A program made the translations under genes and the position numbers. Under the pieces are notes generated by a model. That model was not told the origin of the DNA. It saw only the letters and a program-made list of their open reading frames with translations, and searched no databases. Of a DNA stretch of 64,000 bases, positions 1 through 9,490 are shown in pieces; position 1 is the first letter of the stretch, and the number at the start of each line of letters is the position of its first letter. This stretch comes from Trichomonas vaginalis G3 (lineage: Eukaryota; Parabasalia; Trichomonadida; Trichomonadidae). The stretch covers positions 15,124,205-15,188,204 of the forward strand of contig NC_067206.1 in the NCBI RefSeq assembly GCF_026262505.1, given 5' to 3'.

Positions 1-1000
1 TAACATTCTAACATAAACTTTATTTTTGGTGAATTCAAGCAACAAAAATGAACGAGGTCAGGATGTATGGTAATACCTTTGATTCATTCATAATCACCCT
101 TGTAAGCTCATTAAAATGTTGTGTTTAGGGTCGAGCCACTTTTGGCTCCACCGTATTTCTTTCAACAAAACTCAAGAAATTCCTGCATGAATTTTATATA
201 AAAACCCAACCGTCTGAATTCAGACTGTTGCCTAATTATTCTTCACAAAAATGTACCGATGAAGTCATGACAAAAACATGTTACGATGAAGTCATGACAA
301 AACATGTACGAAGAAGTCTTGACAAGAAACATTTTACGAAGAAAAAAAATGGTGGACACTTTTTCATTAGATAAACTGTTATTTTTTTGACGAAGTGAAA
401 CATTGGACACTGTCGTCAAAAAAAAATCCCTGAATCATATCTTACATACAAAAATAAAAAAATAAAATGACACTTTTTCATCATAATAAACTGTTATTTT
501 TTGACGAAGTGAACATTGGACACCTTCGTCAAAAAAAATCCCTGAAATCATGGATCTTTTAATACAAAAAATACAAAATAAAAACTAAACTTAATTTTTA
601 TTCGGGAAAATTCATGAAAATTCATTGAGGTTTAGAAAAACATGTTAGAAAACATGTTAGATCTACATTCTAACCATAAACCTTTATTTTATGGGTCCTT
701 TACACTCATTACGAAGAAAAGTCTTGACAAAACATTTACGTTCATGTTTGACAAAACATTTACGATGAGAAGTCTTGGACAAACATTTACGAAGAAAGTC
801 TTACAAAACATTTTTACACTCATTACGATTAAAGAAGTCTGACAAAACATTTACGAAGAAGTCTTGACCAAAACATTTACGGAAAGAAGGCCATGACAAA
901 AACATTTTACGATGGAAATCATGAAAATTCAAGAGGGTAGAAAAAGAGGTTTAGATCCTAACCTTCTACCCTAAATTATCATTTTTTGATTGTCGGAACA
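1..1000. repeat. Repeat-rich stretch without a readable gene
   Basis: This stretch is made of diverged short repeats. Variants of GAAGTCTTGACAAAACATTT recur about a dozen times, clustered at 245-345 and 700-905. A block of about 55 bp containing GACGAAGTGAAACATTGGAC occurs at 378-434 and again at 490-543. The start (1-30) resembles 655-690. I see no credible gene; the open frame at 642-842 only reads the repeats. It lies beyond the end of the recognisable inverted element copy A'. Confidence 0.6.
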
Positions 1001-1046
1001 ACTTTCTTCTCCAATATGGTAGTAGCATACTTCTTTGCTAACGGGT

Positions 1047-1316
1047 TCAGACCTTCCTCGAACTCTTTGGTCTCTCTTGATTGAGTTGGAATTGTGGGGC
1101 AGGGTTTTGCATAATCATCCAATAGCGGTTGGCGGAAGTAAAGGCATAGGCTGAGGAGGGTTTTAAGTTCGGGAAGCTTGGTGGTGGTAGTAACCTTTGA
1201 GCGTGGGAAATTTGGTAGTAAATCGGAGGTACTTGCTGGAACTGAGGTTCAGGGGCTGGTGCTTTTAGGTTCCTCTTGGTTTGGGCAATGACTGGTTTGG
1301 TGGTACGTTCGGACAT
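1047..1316 (-). pseudogene. Decayed Pro/Gln-rich element protein (copy A')
   Basis: The minus-strand frame reads MSERTTKP..., then APAPEPQFQQVPP and further Pro/Gln-rich sequence. It matches the Pro/Gln-rich protein at 14141-14725 and 39576-40159, which carries QPQFQQVPPNYYQ. Only the N-terminal part is recognisable; the conserved C-terminal domain of the other copies is gone. It is divergent from the gene at 1659, the same arrangement as in copies A and B but flipped. This supports 1-7728 being an inverted element copy. Confidence 0.65.
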
Positions 1317-1658
1317 TGTCTGAAACAGTACAATACTAGTTCTGAAACAGTACAAGTATGTTCTGAAAAAGTACAAGTATTGTTCTGAAGCAGTGCAAGT
1401 ATTGTTCTGAAAAAGTACAAGTATTGTTCTGAACAGCAGTACAAGTTATTGTTCTGAAAAAAGTACAAGTTATTTTCTGAAAAAAGTACAAGTATGTGTT
1501 TACTGAAAACAGAAAATTTTTCTCACAAATTGAGAGTTTACGGAAAATTTGTTCTGAAAAAGACAAGTTTGTTCTGAAAAGTACAAGTATGTTCTGAAAC
1601 AGTACAAGACTAGTTCTGAAACAAGATACAAGTATTGTTTCTGAAAAAGTACAAGACT
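1317..1658. repeat. Tandem repeat array between divergent genes
   Basis: About 15 imperfect copies of TTCTGAAAAAGTACAAGTAT fill the spacer between the minus gene ending its upstream side at 1316 and the plus gene starting at 1659. Units vary as TTCTGAAACAGTACAAG and TTCTGAAAAAGTACAAG. The equivalent spacers in copies A (13960-14140) and B (39395-39575) hold a different repeat, CTTCCGACAGAAAAAG. A promoter or origin role is an inference. Confidence 0.8.
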
Positions 1659-2056
1659 ATGTCTGAAACAGAACAATGGACAAACATCGAGCCATTAGAT
1701 GAGGCAATTTACCTTATAGAGATAAATGAGTTGTTAAGCAGTACTTGGCAAGGACCAAAGGCCAACAAGTCCCTCGCTGCTGCGTTGTCTGGAAGAGGTG
1801 CGCTGGAAAAATCGAAATTTGAAACGGAATTCCAATTCAAATACCAGACGGGACACCTACGAACGACATAAAGCAAGCCAAAAAAGAAGGAAGCCATTAT
1901 AAAGTTCTTTGCAAGCGTCCTTGGATACTACTCCAAACAGAGAGAGTCCAATTCCACGAATTAATACCAAATTCTTCAGAGCCACTGTTCCACTTCTCGG
2001 GTCCAGCCGTTCTACCATAAACTCTCAGAAGGCGGGCATCCAACCAGTTCAGTAAA
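1659..2056 (+). pseudogene. Decayed homologue of the 124-aa element protein (copy A')
   Basis: The frame starts MSETEQ and contains LDEAIYLIEIN, the same motif as residues 9-19 of the protein at 39020-39394. Further matches appear in shifted frames: a KRPWI segment near 1915 and LFHFSG near 1990, matching KRPWIKMP and LLHFSG of the intact copy. At least two frame changes are present. The function of the family is unknown. Confidence 0.7.
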
Positions 2057-3471
2057 ACATCCATTTTAACTTCACTTTTTTTTATGTTTTTTGTGAAAGT
2101 GTCAAAAAATAAATTGTTTTCATGAGTTTTCTACGATATTAGGAAAAAATGTTATTTTCTAAATATCTTCACATTCAATTACTTTTTCAAGCACTTTTCC
2201 GTAGTTATATATGAAAGACAATTGAGATAAAAAGTCATAGTACAATGGAATAATATGTTCACACCATTTGTTTGTGCAACCAAACTTTGAAAGTCAGGAA
2301 AACTAGTTACTAGGTGGTCGTAGAATTTTAGAAGCAAGTCATAAAAGTCCTTTACCAATACATAGAAAAACTATTGTTGCTTGAACTGAAACTTGCATGG
2401 ACACATAACATTTTGAGGGTCAAACACGTTTCTATTAAACTGTCAAATCTTGCGGTGGAAGTATAAATTTAAAATGGACCATCTTTGGTTGGTAATGGTT
2501 GCGTTCTGGTTTAGTTAACCGAAGAAATTGCCCAAGAACGTTTGTCTACTTTCCAAAATAAAAACTCTGTAAATCTCTTGCGAGGGTTAATTTCAATCTT
2601 TTGAAATGAAAACGGTTGGAGTTCATCTTGTTTCATATTCTAGTTTCAGATAGTATGTATCCATTTAGTAAAGAGTCGTATTTTCTTGAAATTACCGCAA
2701 TAATATCTTGTTCATTTGAGTTTGGAAAGTCATTTAGAGTTTCTTAAGACTTTCGTCTGAACGAACTGTAAAGATTCTCATTTCGTCCAAATTTGTCTAT
2801 TTAGACCATACAGCAACCTTTATACTGCCCATGAAAATATACTCAGAACATAAATGCGTTAGTTCTATTTGAAAAAAAACTCTTTCTAAATCCATGCCTT
2901 TGCATCTGAAGACTTGGTGAAGCAACGAATTGGATAGTCAAACCTGTATACTCGGGATGAAATTTCTTCATCTGAAATAGTCCTACCAGCATTTGTAAAA
3001 GATATAGCTAACGTTTTTGGTATCTGCTTACTTTTGTTCTTGTTTTCAACTTCGAAAGCAATTTAATATATGTAAAATATATTGTTTTAAATGGTATGCC
3101 ATTTCAATTTCTCATCTAAACAAACAAGTTCCCAAACGCGTCTCTCCAACAAACTCAGCGTACATTTCAAATAAAATGAAAAAAATGCCTTTTAAAAAAA
3201 TAAATTTTTACTTCATGCAAGTATCACTAAATCGAAAGGCAATGTCCATAAGGACGTTTCTTCTTTCTAACCTCTCTAGTCTGTTTGGATTAATTGGCAC
3301 GTGCTTTTTCCCAAATTACCATTTCTAGGTCAGACCAGCCATTTGTCATAGACTTTTATGGGGTTCTTCCCTTCCTATATTTAAAAATTCTTCGAGAACT
3401 CTCCAACCATATCTTTGCAACTTCTGCTTTATTCAGGCAGATTTTCTAATTCCATTCTATGATGGGGGCAT
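2057..3471 (-). pseudogene. Decayed family B DNA polymerase gene (copy A')
   Basis: The start codon at 3471 and about the first 60 codons (3471 down to 3290) clearly match the start of the polymerase at 34924: the MPPY start, the QRYGW segment near 3410 and the LDLE/ANYP segment near 3310. Beyond that the match decays and the whole region is about 1.4 kb against 2.15 kb in copy B, so there are large deletions. The polymerase catalytic motifs are not readable here. Confidence 0.6.
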
Positions 3472-3500
3472 TTTTTATAAAAATAAAAAAATATTTTTTC

Positions 3501-4104
3501 TTACTTTACATAAACACGGCCTGCTGCCATAAGTCTTTTGACGCCAAACTCCATTACCAGCTAATGAAGGTGATGACTTGGTTTAAGTTTTCCAAACTAA
3601 ACTTTGTTTTTGGTTTATCTTCAGTTTTTTGGTTTTTTCTTCTTGCTATCGGTTTTTGTCACTTTTCGGTTTCTCGACTTACTTCCACTTGCAGAAACAG
3701 TTGTGTCGTCAAACATCTTCATTAAATATCATATGCCATTTGTTTTGTGTTCCTTTCAAACTTTTGTGTTTTGTTGTAAAGTTTGATAATATTTCGACTC
3801 TAAGTCAATGAGAATTTCTATAATGAACTGTGGTCAGTGAAGTAAACTTTTCCATCTGTTGTCTCGAAAGCTCCTTCAGACTTCAATATTTATTTGTGAG
3901 AGTCTGTTTCTTTTTTTGAAGATACTTGCCCGTTCCATTTTTGATAAAAGTGACTTTTAGTTAGGGTTTGTATTTCAGACCGGCACTTTTCTATAATATT
4001 GGAATTTTTCTCTTCATTCTGTAAGATTCTTTGACATGTTTTGACAATGGTTCTGAACTTTTTTTTGTGGTGGTCAAATCTACCGTTTCAACTTCTTCGG
4101 TCAT
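3501..4104 (-). pseudogene. Decayed homologue of the 194-aa element protein (copy A')
   Basis: This is the reverse complement of a diverged 34310-34894. The start (ATGACCGAAGAAGTTGAAAC at 4104) and the end (GGTTATGTAAAGTAA at 3501) are nearly unchanged, and the segment for NPNYKVTF is readable near 3960. The middle has many stops. It sits directly upstream of the decayed polymerase with the same spacing as in copy B, confirming collinearity in inverted orientation. Confidence 0.75.
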
Positions 4105-4124
4105 TCTCATTCTCAGTAAAAAAT

Positions 4125-4287
4125 TTTAGTTTGGATTTGTTTTCAACTGCGTTGTTTTTTTGTTGGTTTTAAGCGCGTCAAAACTTCCTGAGGTATAGGA
4201 AGAACTTGACAAAACACGTGGTGTAACTGCTGGAAGCCGACAAATCCAATCTTGAAAACCCATTTGTCTCAAGGCTGTATTGTTCCA
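4125..4287 (-). pseudogene. Decayed homologue of the 54-aa element protein (copy A')
   Basis: The segment encoding the RWICRLPAF region of the 54-aa protein at 34126-34290 is readable near 4235-4250 on the minus strand (GGATTTGTCGGCTTCCAGC). The Gln/Asn-rich tail is altered. It keeps its place between the 133-aa and 194-aa homologues. Confidence 0.65.
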
Positions 4288-4312
4288 TTTTCCATCTCAG
4301 TTTAAAAAACTT

Positions 4313-4731
4313 TTACATTCCCCACGTTTGAGGGCGGTTGAGGGTTGGTTATTGCTACCCCACTGTTGTCGCATTGTTATTAATGCCTCTTTAAAGAAAT
4401 CTTTCACCTTGGTCCATATAGTGTCTGCGCTTTTTTAGTAAGTTCATTTGCTTTGTTATAATTAGTTTCTCTGCTTGTCTTCCTACATTGTCCATCATCC
4501 TTTGAACTTTTCCTCTGTTTCAGATTTGAGAATAAGATTTGTTGCATTCTCGTGCTACAATCCAACCTTTCTGATACAGTTTGTATAATAGGTTGTGCTT
4601 TCTCTTAAGTATTAACCTTAATGTACTCAAAATCTTCTCTTCCCAACTCCAAATACACTCTGGCTATGTTTCCCACTGCGGGTAAAAGATCTAGGATGGG
4701 CAACTCCGTTCAAATGCGCCAAATTAACCCA
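4313..4731 (-). pseudogene. Decayed homologue of the 133-aa amphipathic protein (copy A')
   Basis: The minus strand matches 33705-34106. The part encoding TRGKVQGWMDNVGRQA is readable at 4470-4520, and the start region with LFGAL lies near 4715. Several frame changes are present. See 33705 for the intact copy. Confidence 0.65.
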
Positions 4732-4739
4732 TTCTTATA

Positions 4740-5740
4740 GATAAAAAAATGACGAATCCAAACAAGGACCCCTATGTTTCAAAGCCGACCAAAAGAAAAG
4801 CACTCATGGTAAAAAATCTTTTAGTTCAACACCAAAATGCTTGGTTTAAGATTATCTTGGAAAACATTCGAAGAGTTAGAACAGATGGACCACCCATACT
4901 GGCTAATATTTGTCGTGTCAAAAACACAAGAGTACTGTGAAGCCATACCTATTGTGGTCCAAAAATATATTAGGTGAAAACTGCTTTGACAATATTCGGT
5001 TGACAAATTACCATCCAACAAAACTGACATTCTGACTGTGAAAGTTCTTTCAATCAGATTGATTGGTAAAAAAACTATCTGCGTTCAAAAAATGTAAACC
5101 AATTTATCATGTGTCGACAAAAACCATTTCTGCTCATGGTGTCATTGACGGTTTGTATAAAAATGTTAAGAGACTTAACCAACCACCAAGGTGGTGAAGC
5201 AATGGAAATGTCATATGACGAACAAATATAGACACTTCCTCCATGGCAAAGATGAGAACAAGTTTTAAATATTTACAATAGCCGTAAAACAAAAAGGTTT
5301 GGAAACCACTCCCCCCGGGAAGGAAAATGAAAACAAACAACCCTGACTTAGAGAAAGGATATATATTTAATAATTTAGTCCAAAAGAGACAAACAAGAAA
5401 GAATGCCGGGCTCTCAAACTTCAGGAAAGTGTGACCAAAGTAAAATAGAAATACCTAAACGCGACCATTACTGAAAATTACTATTGACTATGACAAACAA
5501 TGGGCACCGACAGGTACTCACATCGTGTTTCGTTAAAAATTAGAAGAACAGATACAAGAGATATTATTTGAAAGTTTTAGGCAAACATTGGCAAAAAATG
5601 TAGCACACTGCAAGCAGAAGATAAAACGACTATTGTCCAGACCTCGTTTCAAATTGTTCAAAGTTCAAGGTGGTATACTTCAAAAACAGTTCCTAACACA
5701 AATATAGACAACTCCTTGACGAATATGCTAAAGAAGTTGA
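4740..5740. other. Decayed element DNA, no gene assigned
   Basis: By collinearity this should correspond, inverted, to about 30.3-33.6 kb of copy B, which is much longer, so large deletions are implied. Patches at 4750-4930 resemble the 106-aa gene (33295-33615) on the minus strand. The rest has short open frames on both strands with no recognisable family. Confidence 0.4.
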
Positions 5741-5748
5741 AATGACGA

Positions 5749-7173
5749 CTAAGCATTTTCTATTACCATCGTAAACTGTCATGTAAGGTGGCATGTATTC
5801 TTTACTTTGTCCCGTTCTGTTTTGCGTATATCTCTAAACGCGAGTGTCGTATGGTTTCTCCTACATCATGTTATTCCAGTAACAAATTTATAGCAAAACT
5901 TAACGTCCTCTTTAACATCATATCCTTACCTTTTGTCATTCCTGACCAATCCCAAAAATCTATGACTATGCAAACCTGCTTGAGATGTACTTAAATCTAT
6001 GTAGTGACTGTGTGCAGGTAAATTTGCACCTGAAATCGTTTAACTTCCACCTGTTTCCTTTGAAGAGTTTGCACAATAAAAACCTGCGACTATTTGAGTC
6101 CAAGTCCAAAACCCAGAAACTGTTTCTGGTCTGGTAAGTTCATTGACGTATAAATAGAAGCCTATAGGATATAAATGGTTTGAAGCATTCTGTCTTTAAT
6201 GTTAGATCTCTGTTTTGTCTGCCTGTCTTGTCATATAAATCTTGAGCACAGTGAATTTAATATTATGTTTCATCCTTCATGACATAAACATTCTTTACAT
6301 CTAATGTTTCTCATCGTCGTTATGTCGTCATCCGATGTTAAACCTTGTGGAAAGTTAGTGAGGTTTACAATATAATACATCCCCACCCATGACGTTCAAA
6401 CCTTCCTTCAATACTTTCTATAGCAACAGTTGTAAAACTTGTATGTGTATGGTTCTTATCTGCTTTCTTCTCTAACTCATCGTTAACAAATAAGTTTTAT
6501 CTGCTTTTAAGGTCTAAACATCCTGAAACCCATCCTGTATCGGCTTTAGTGTTTTAAAATCTTCGATGTCCATTCATGGGTACCAGTCAACCCTTTCTAT
6601 AATTTCTTTATCTTTTTCATCACATATTCTTATCTGCTTTCTCTAACGCACTAGCCACACAATCCTTAATTCCGCTTTCTTCAAGGCTAACGGTTTAAGT
6701 CTGTTATTTCAGATTATTAGAATGTATATGAGGTTCTTTTTAGGAATATTCGTGTTTTCATCTCTGTCACTTCACTTGACATTTATTTTCAACATATGTT
6801 TGGCTGCTAGTTCAGGATGAGTATGTTCTTTTTGTTGCATAAGCATTGTTAGCTCTTTCTTCTTCTTTTGCTATTGCATCGTCTACATATTCTTTGTCAG
6901 CTTTGTTGTCAACATCTGCTTTCAAAAGAAGTTCATTTATAGGTTTCTCGTTTAAAAGTTCCTTTTGTTGGATTTATACAGACAGTATTGTTCTTTCTTG
7001 TCTTGAAATAGAAACTCATCTGTTAAAGGTTTAATGTCAGTTTTAAGTTTCCTCTTTCAATGACTCAGATATCTTAGAATATTTGAAAAGTTTGTTGTGT
7101 TCTTATTTAGAGCTTGCAAATGAGTTGTTCGGTTGTGTTGTATTTCTCTCATAGACGCTGTTTCATTTGACAT
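5749..7173 (-). pseudogene. Decayed phage-type tail fibre with tail-collar C-terminus (copy A')
   Basis: Read on the minus strand in shifting frames from 7173. The N-terminus MSNETASMREIQHNR equals the 45-aa frame at 30035. The shaft contains KADVDNKADKEYVDDAI (about 6960-6890) and other ADK-type coiled-coil repeats, with KEHTHPELA near 6825 and KADKNHTHTSF near 6460. The C-terminal part has a VNELTRPETVSGFWTWTQI segment (about 6160-6100), then NLPAHSHYIDLSTSQAG (about 6040-5980), and ends EYMPPYMTVY near 5780. In known phage and giant-virus tail-collar/baseplate proteins the order is Gly/Trp-rich segment, then LPxHxH, then a PPYMTVYxWKR end, so the match is good. Fibres of this kind bind receptors. 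There are many frameshifts, so this copy is dead. The gene is reduced to its N-terminus in copy B. Confidence 0.7.
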
Positions 7174-7192
7174 TTTTATTCTAGATAAAAAT

Positions 7193-7728
7193 ATGCTTTC
7201 AATAGAAAAAGAAAATTCAAGAGTTGCTACAACTAAAACCATTAGATGAACTTTTTACTAATGTCGGTCAAAAGTTTGAGACAGAGACGTAAAGCATGAA
7301 GGCTATTGTTTTGACTACCCATTAAGATGGCTAAGAGACCCATCTGTCACAAAAGCTATTGGCTTTCGTAGAATGAAGTTCATTTCAGAAGCCATACATG
7401 GTTTCCCATTTACGGTCGGTTTTTGAAGTTCATTTACTATAACAAAGAAAAACGATATTGTATGAGAAAATTGAACAGGGAAAACTTTTTACAAGTTAGT
7501 TTGCTTGTAAACTTAGAACAAACTCTTCAAGCTTTTCCAAGAAAAAATAAACGATATCTATATCGAATATGCAAAACAGTATAACATTGACGAGGGAGAA
7601 TACCATCTCGATATTATTTATGACAGGAAAAATGCAACTTGTTAAAAATCAATAGGAATAGAAGACCTTGGAGAAAACGTTTATATTTCTACAAAATATG
7701 AACAACTTGGCATGGTATAAGATTTATG
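7193..7728 (+). pseudogene. Decayed homologue of the ~290-aa capsid-like protein (copy A')
   Basis: The frame starts MLSIEKENSRVAT and continues in shifted frames through FDYPLRWLRDPSVTKAIGFR, as in 30016 down to 29800 on the minus strand. The copy is cut by the assembly gap at 7729. It is divergent from the fibre gene, 19 bp away, as in copy B. Confidence 0.75.
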
Positions 7729-7753
7729 NNNNNNNNNNNNNNNNNNNNNNNNN
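7729..7753. other. Assembly gap (25 N)
   Basis: A run of 25 unknown bases. Left of it the element is inverted (corresponding to about 29.5 kb of copy B); right of it the element is direct (about 33.15 kb of copy B). The two sides are therefore not continuous element sequence, and the left ends of both copies are missing here. Confidence 0.95.
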
Positions 7754-7860
7754 GTTCAGTAGTTCTACATCTTTAGTACCACAGCACCTGTCTCAGTGAA
7801 TTGTCAACAATTATTTCATCGTTAGCTATTGTCGAGATATTGTTCATTTACCATATAAAG
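7754..7860 (-). pseudogene. Fragment of the 133-aa minus-strand protein (copy A)
   Basis: Matches 33155-33269 with small indels and covers only the N-terminal end of the protein. The rest is lost in the gap. See 32868-33269 for the intact gene. Confidence 0.65.
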
Positions 7861-7877
7861 TTTTTATTCTATATGAA

Positions 7878-8199
7878 ATGAGAAGCAAATCCATCTTAGC
7901 TGGGCCGTTAATGTCCAATTAAAACCTAACATCAAATGGTTGACTCACGAACGGACAAACAATGATTGTCATAAAGAACTATATTCAGAGTTTGAAAGAA
8001 AAAGAACCAGAACTTAGTCCGGACCTTCGGTCTTGGAGCATGCGCTCGTTGATTTAAACTCAGCTTCAAACTGCTAACGCTACATCATGATGTTAAGTTG
8101 AGAGTATCCACCACGGACCAATTTCTTTCAAAAGAACCAATCACAATTCCTACACAAATTGTTTCCAATCATATCCATAAACCAAGCATTTGGTGTGAA
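7878..8199 (+). pseudogene. Frameshifted 106-aa element protein (copy A)
   Basis: Matches 33295-33615 throughout, including the MRSKSILAG start and the end near HKPSIW. Multiple single-base insertions and deletions break the frame (for example near 7907, 7935 and 8075). This 450-bp stretch beside the gap is more error-ridden than the rest of copy A, which could reflect poor sequence quality. Confidence 0.75.
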
Positions 8200-8288
8200 C
8201 TAAAGATTTTTATCTATGAGTGCTTTCTTCTGTCGCGTTTAGAAACATAAGGTCCTTTTTCGAATTCTCATTTTTTACCCTATAAGAA

Positions 8289-8675
8289 ATGGTATGGCGC
8301 ATTAGCAGGAGTCGCATCTAGATTTTACCCGCATGGTAACATATAGCCAGAGTGTATTTTGGAGTTAAGAAGATTTTAGTAACATTAGTATACTGAAAGC
8401 GAAAGCACAAACCATTATACAAACTACCAGAAAGGTTGGTGTAGCACGAGATAACAAATCTTATTCCAAATCCTGAAACAAGAGGAAAAGTTCAAGGATG
8501 GATGGACAATGTAGGAAGACAAGCAGGAAACTATTATAACAAAGCAAATGACTACTATAACCAAGCAGGACACTATATGGACCAAGGTGAAAGATTCTTT
8601 AACAGAGGATATAACCATGCACAACAATGGGTAAACAATAACCAACCGCAACCACCTCAAACGTGGGGAATGTAA
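8289..8675 (+). pseudogene. Frameshifted 133-aa amphipathic protein (copy A)
   Basis: Matches 33705-34106. The first 170 bp contain several single-base losses, whereas the segment from about 8455 to the stop at 8673-8675 (NPETRGKVQG to QTWGM) is identical to copy B. Broken as it stands. Confidence 0.8.
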
Positions 8676-8694
8676 AGTTTTTTATTGAGATGAA

Positions 8695-8859
8695 ATGAAC
8701 AATGCAACATTGAGACAAATGAGTTCAAGATGGATTTGTCGGCTTCCAGCATTTAAACCGATACCATATAGTCAGGCTCAGCATGTGAAACTGAATGATA
8801 TTATTAAAGGAACCATCCCACCTCCACAACAACAACCAGTTGAAAACAAACCAAATTAA
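8695..8859 (+). CDS. 54-aa conserved element protein (copy A)
   Basis: An intact frame, MNNATLRQMS to VENKPN, identical in sequence to 34126-34290 and also recognisable in decayed copy A' (4125-4287). Conservation in three copies supports a real gene despite its size. It has a basic Arg/Trp/Cys-containing middle (SRWICRLPAF) and a Pro/Gln-rich tail. It starts at the second ATG of ATGAAATGAAC, since the first is followed at once by a stop, and sits 19 bp before the next gene. Function unknown. Confidence 0.65.
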   Translation: MNNATLRQMSSRWICRLPAFKPIPYSQAQHVKLNDIIKGTIPPPQQQPVENKPN

Positions 8860-8878
8860 AATTTTTTACTGAGATGAA

Positions 8879-9463
8879 ATGACCGAAGAAGTTGAAACGG
8901 TAGATTTGACACCACAAACAAAAAGTTCAGAACCATTGTCAAAACCTGTCAAAGAACTTACAGATGAAGAGAAAAATTCAATAATAGAAAGTGCCAGGTC
9001 TGGAAATACAAACCCTAACTACAAAGTCACTTTTCATAAAAATGGAACGGCTAGTATCTCAAAAAAGAAACAGACTCTCACAAATAAAATATTGAAGTCT
9101 GAAGGAGCTTTCGAGACAACAGATGGAAAAGTTTACTTCACTGACCAACAGTTCATTATAGAACATCTCATTGACTTAGAGTCGAAATATTCTAAACTTT
9201 ACAACAAACACAAAAAGTTGAAAGGAAAACAAAAACAAATGGCATATGATATTTATGAAGATGTTGACGACACAACTGTTCCTGCAAGTGAAGTAAAGTC
9301 AGAGGAACCGAAAAGTGACGAAAAACCGATAGAAGAAGAAAAACCAAAAACTGAAGATAAACCAAAACCAAAGTTTAGTTTCCAAACTAAACCAAGTCAA
9401 CCTTCATTAGCTGGTATGGGTTGGCGTCAAAGACTTATGGCAGCAGGCGGTTATGTAAAGTAA
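8879..9463 (+). CDS. 194-aa charged element protein (copy A)
   Basis: Intact and identical in amino-acid sequence to 34310-34894. Residues about 45-120 form a compact region (YKVTFHKNGTASISKKK to QFIIEHLIDLE) followed by a Lys-rich helix. Residues 125-170 are a low-complexity Glu/Lys/Pro linker, and the end is QPSLAGMGWRQRLMAAGGYVK-like, conserved also in copy A'. It lies 27 bp upstream of the polymerase gene on the same strand, so a DNA-binding or replication accessory role is possible, but no family is recognised. Confidence 0.8.
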   Translation: MTEEVETVDLTPQTKSSEPLSKPVKELTDEEKNSIIESARSGNTNPNYKVTFHKNGTASISKKKQTLTNKILKSEGAFETTDGKVYFTDQQFIIEHLIDLESKYSKLYNKHKKLKGKQKQMAYDIYEDVDDTTVPASEVKSEEPKSDEKPIEEEKPKTEDKPKPKFSFQTKPSQPSLAGMGWRQRLMAAGGYVK

Positions 9464-9490
9464 AGAAAAAAATTTTTTATTTTTATAAAA

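Noticed and set aside
3017-3811. Several plus-strand frames of 60-100 aa
   Set aside because: They lie antisense to the decayed polymerase and 194-aa homologues in copy A' and match nothing in the other copies.
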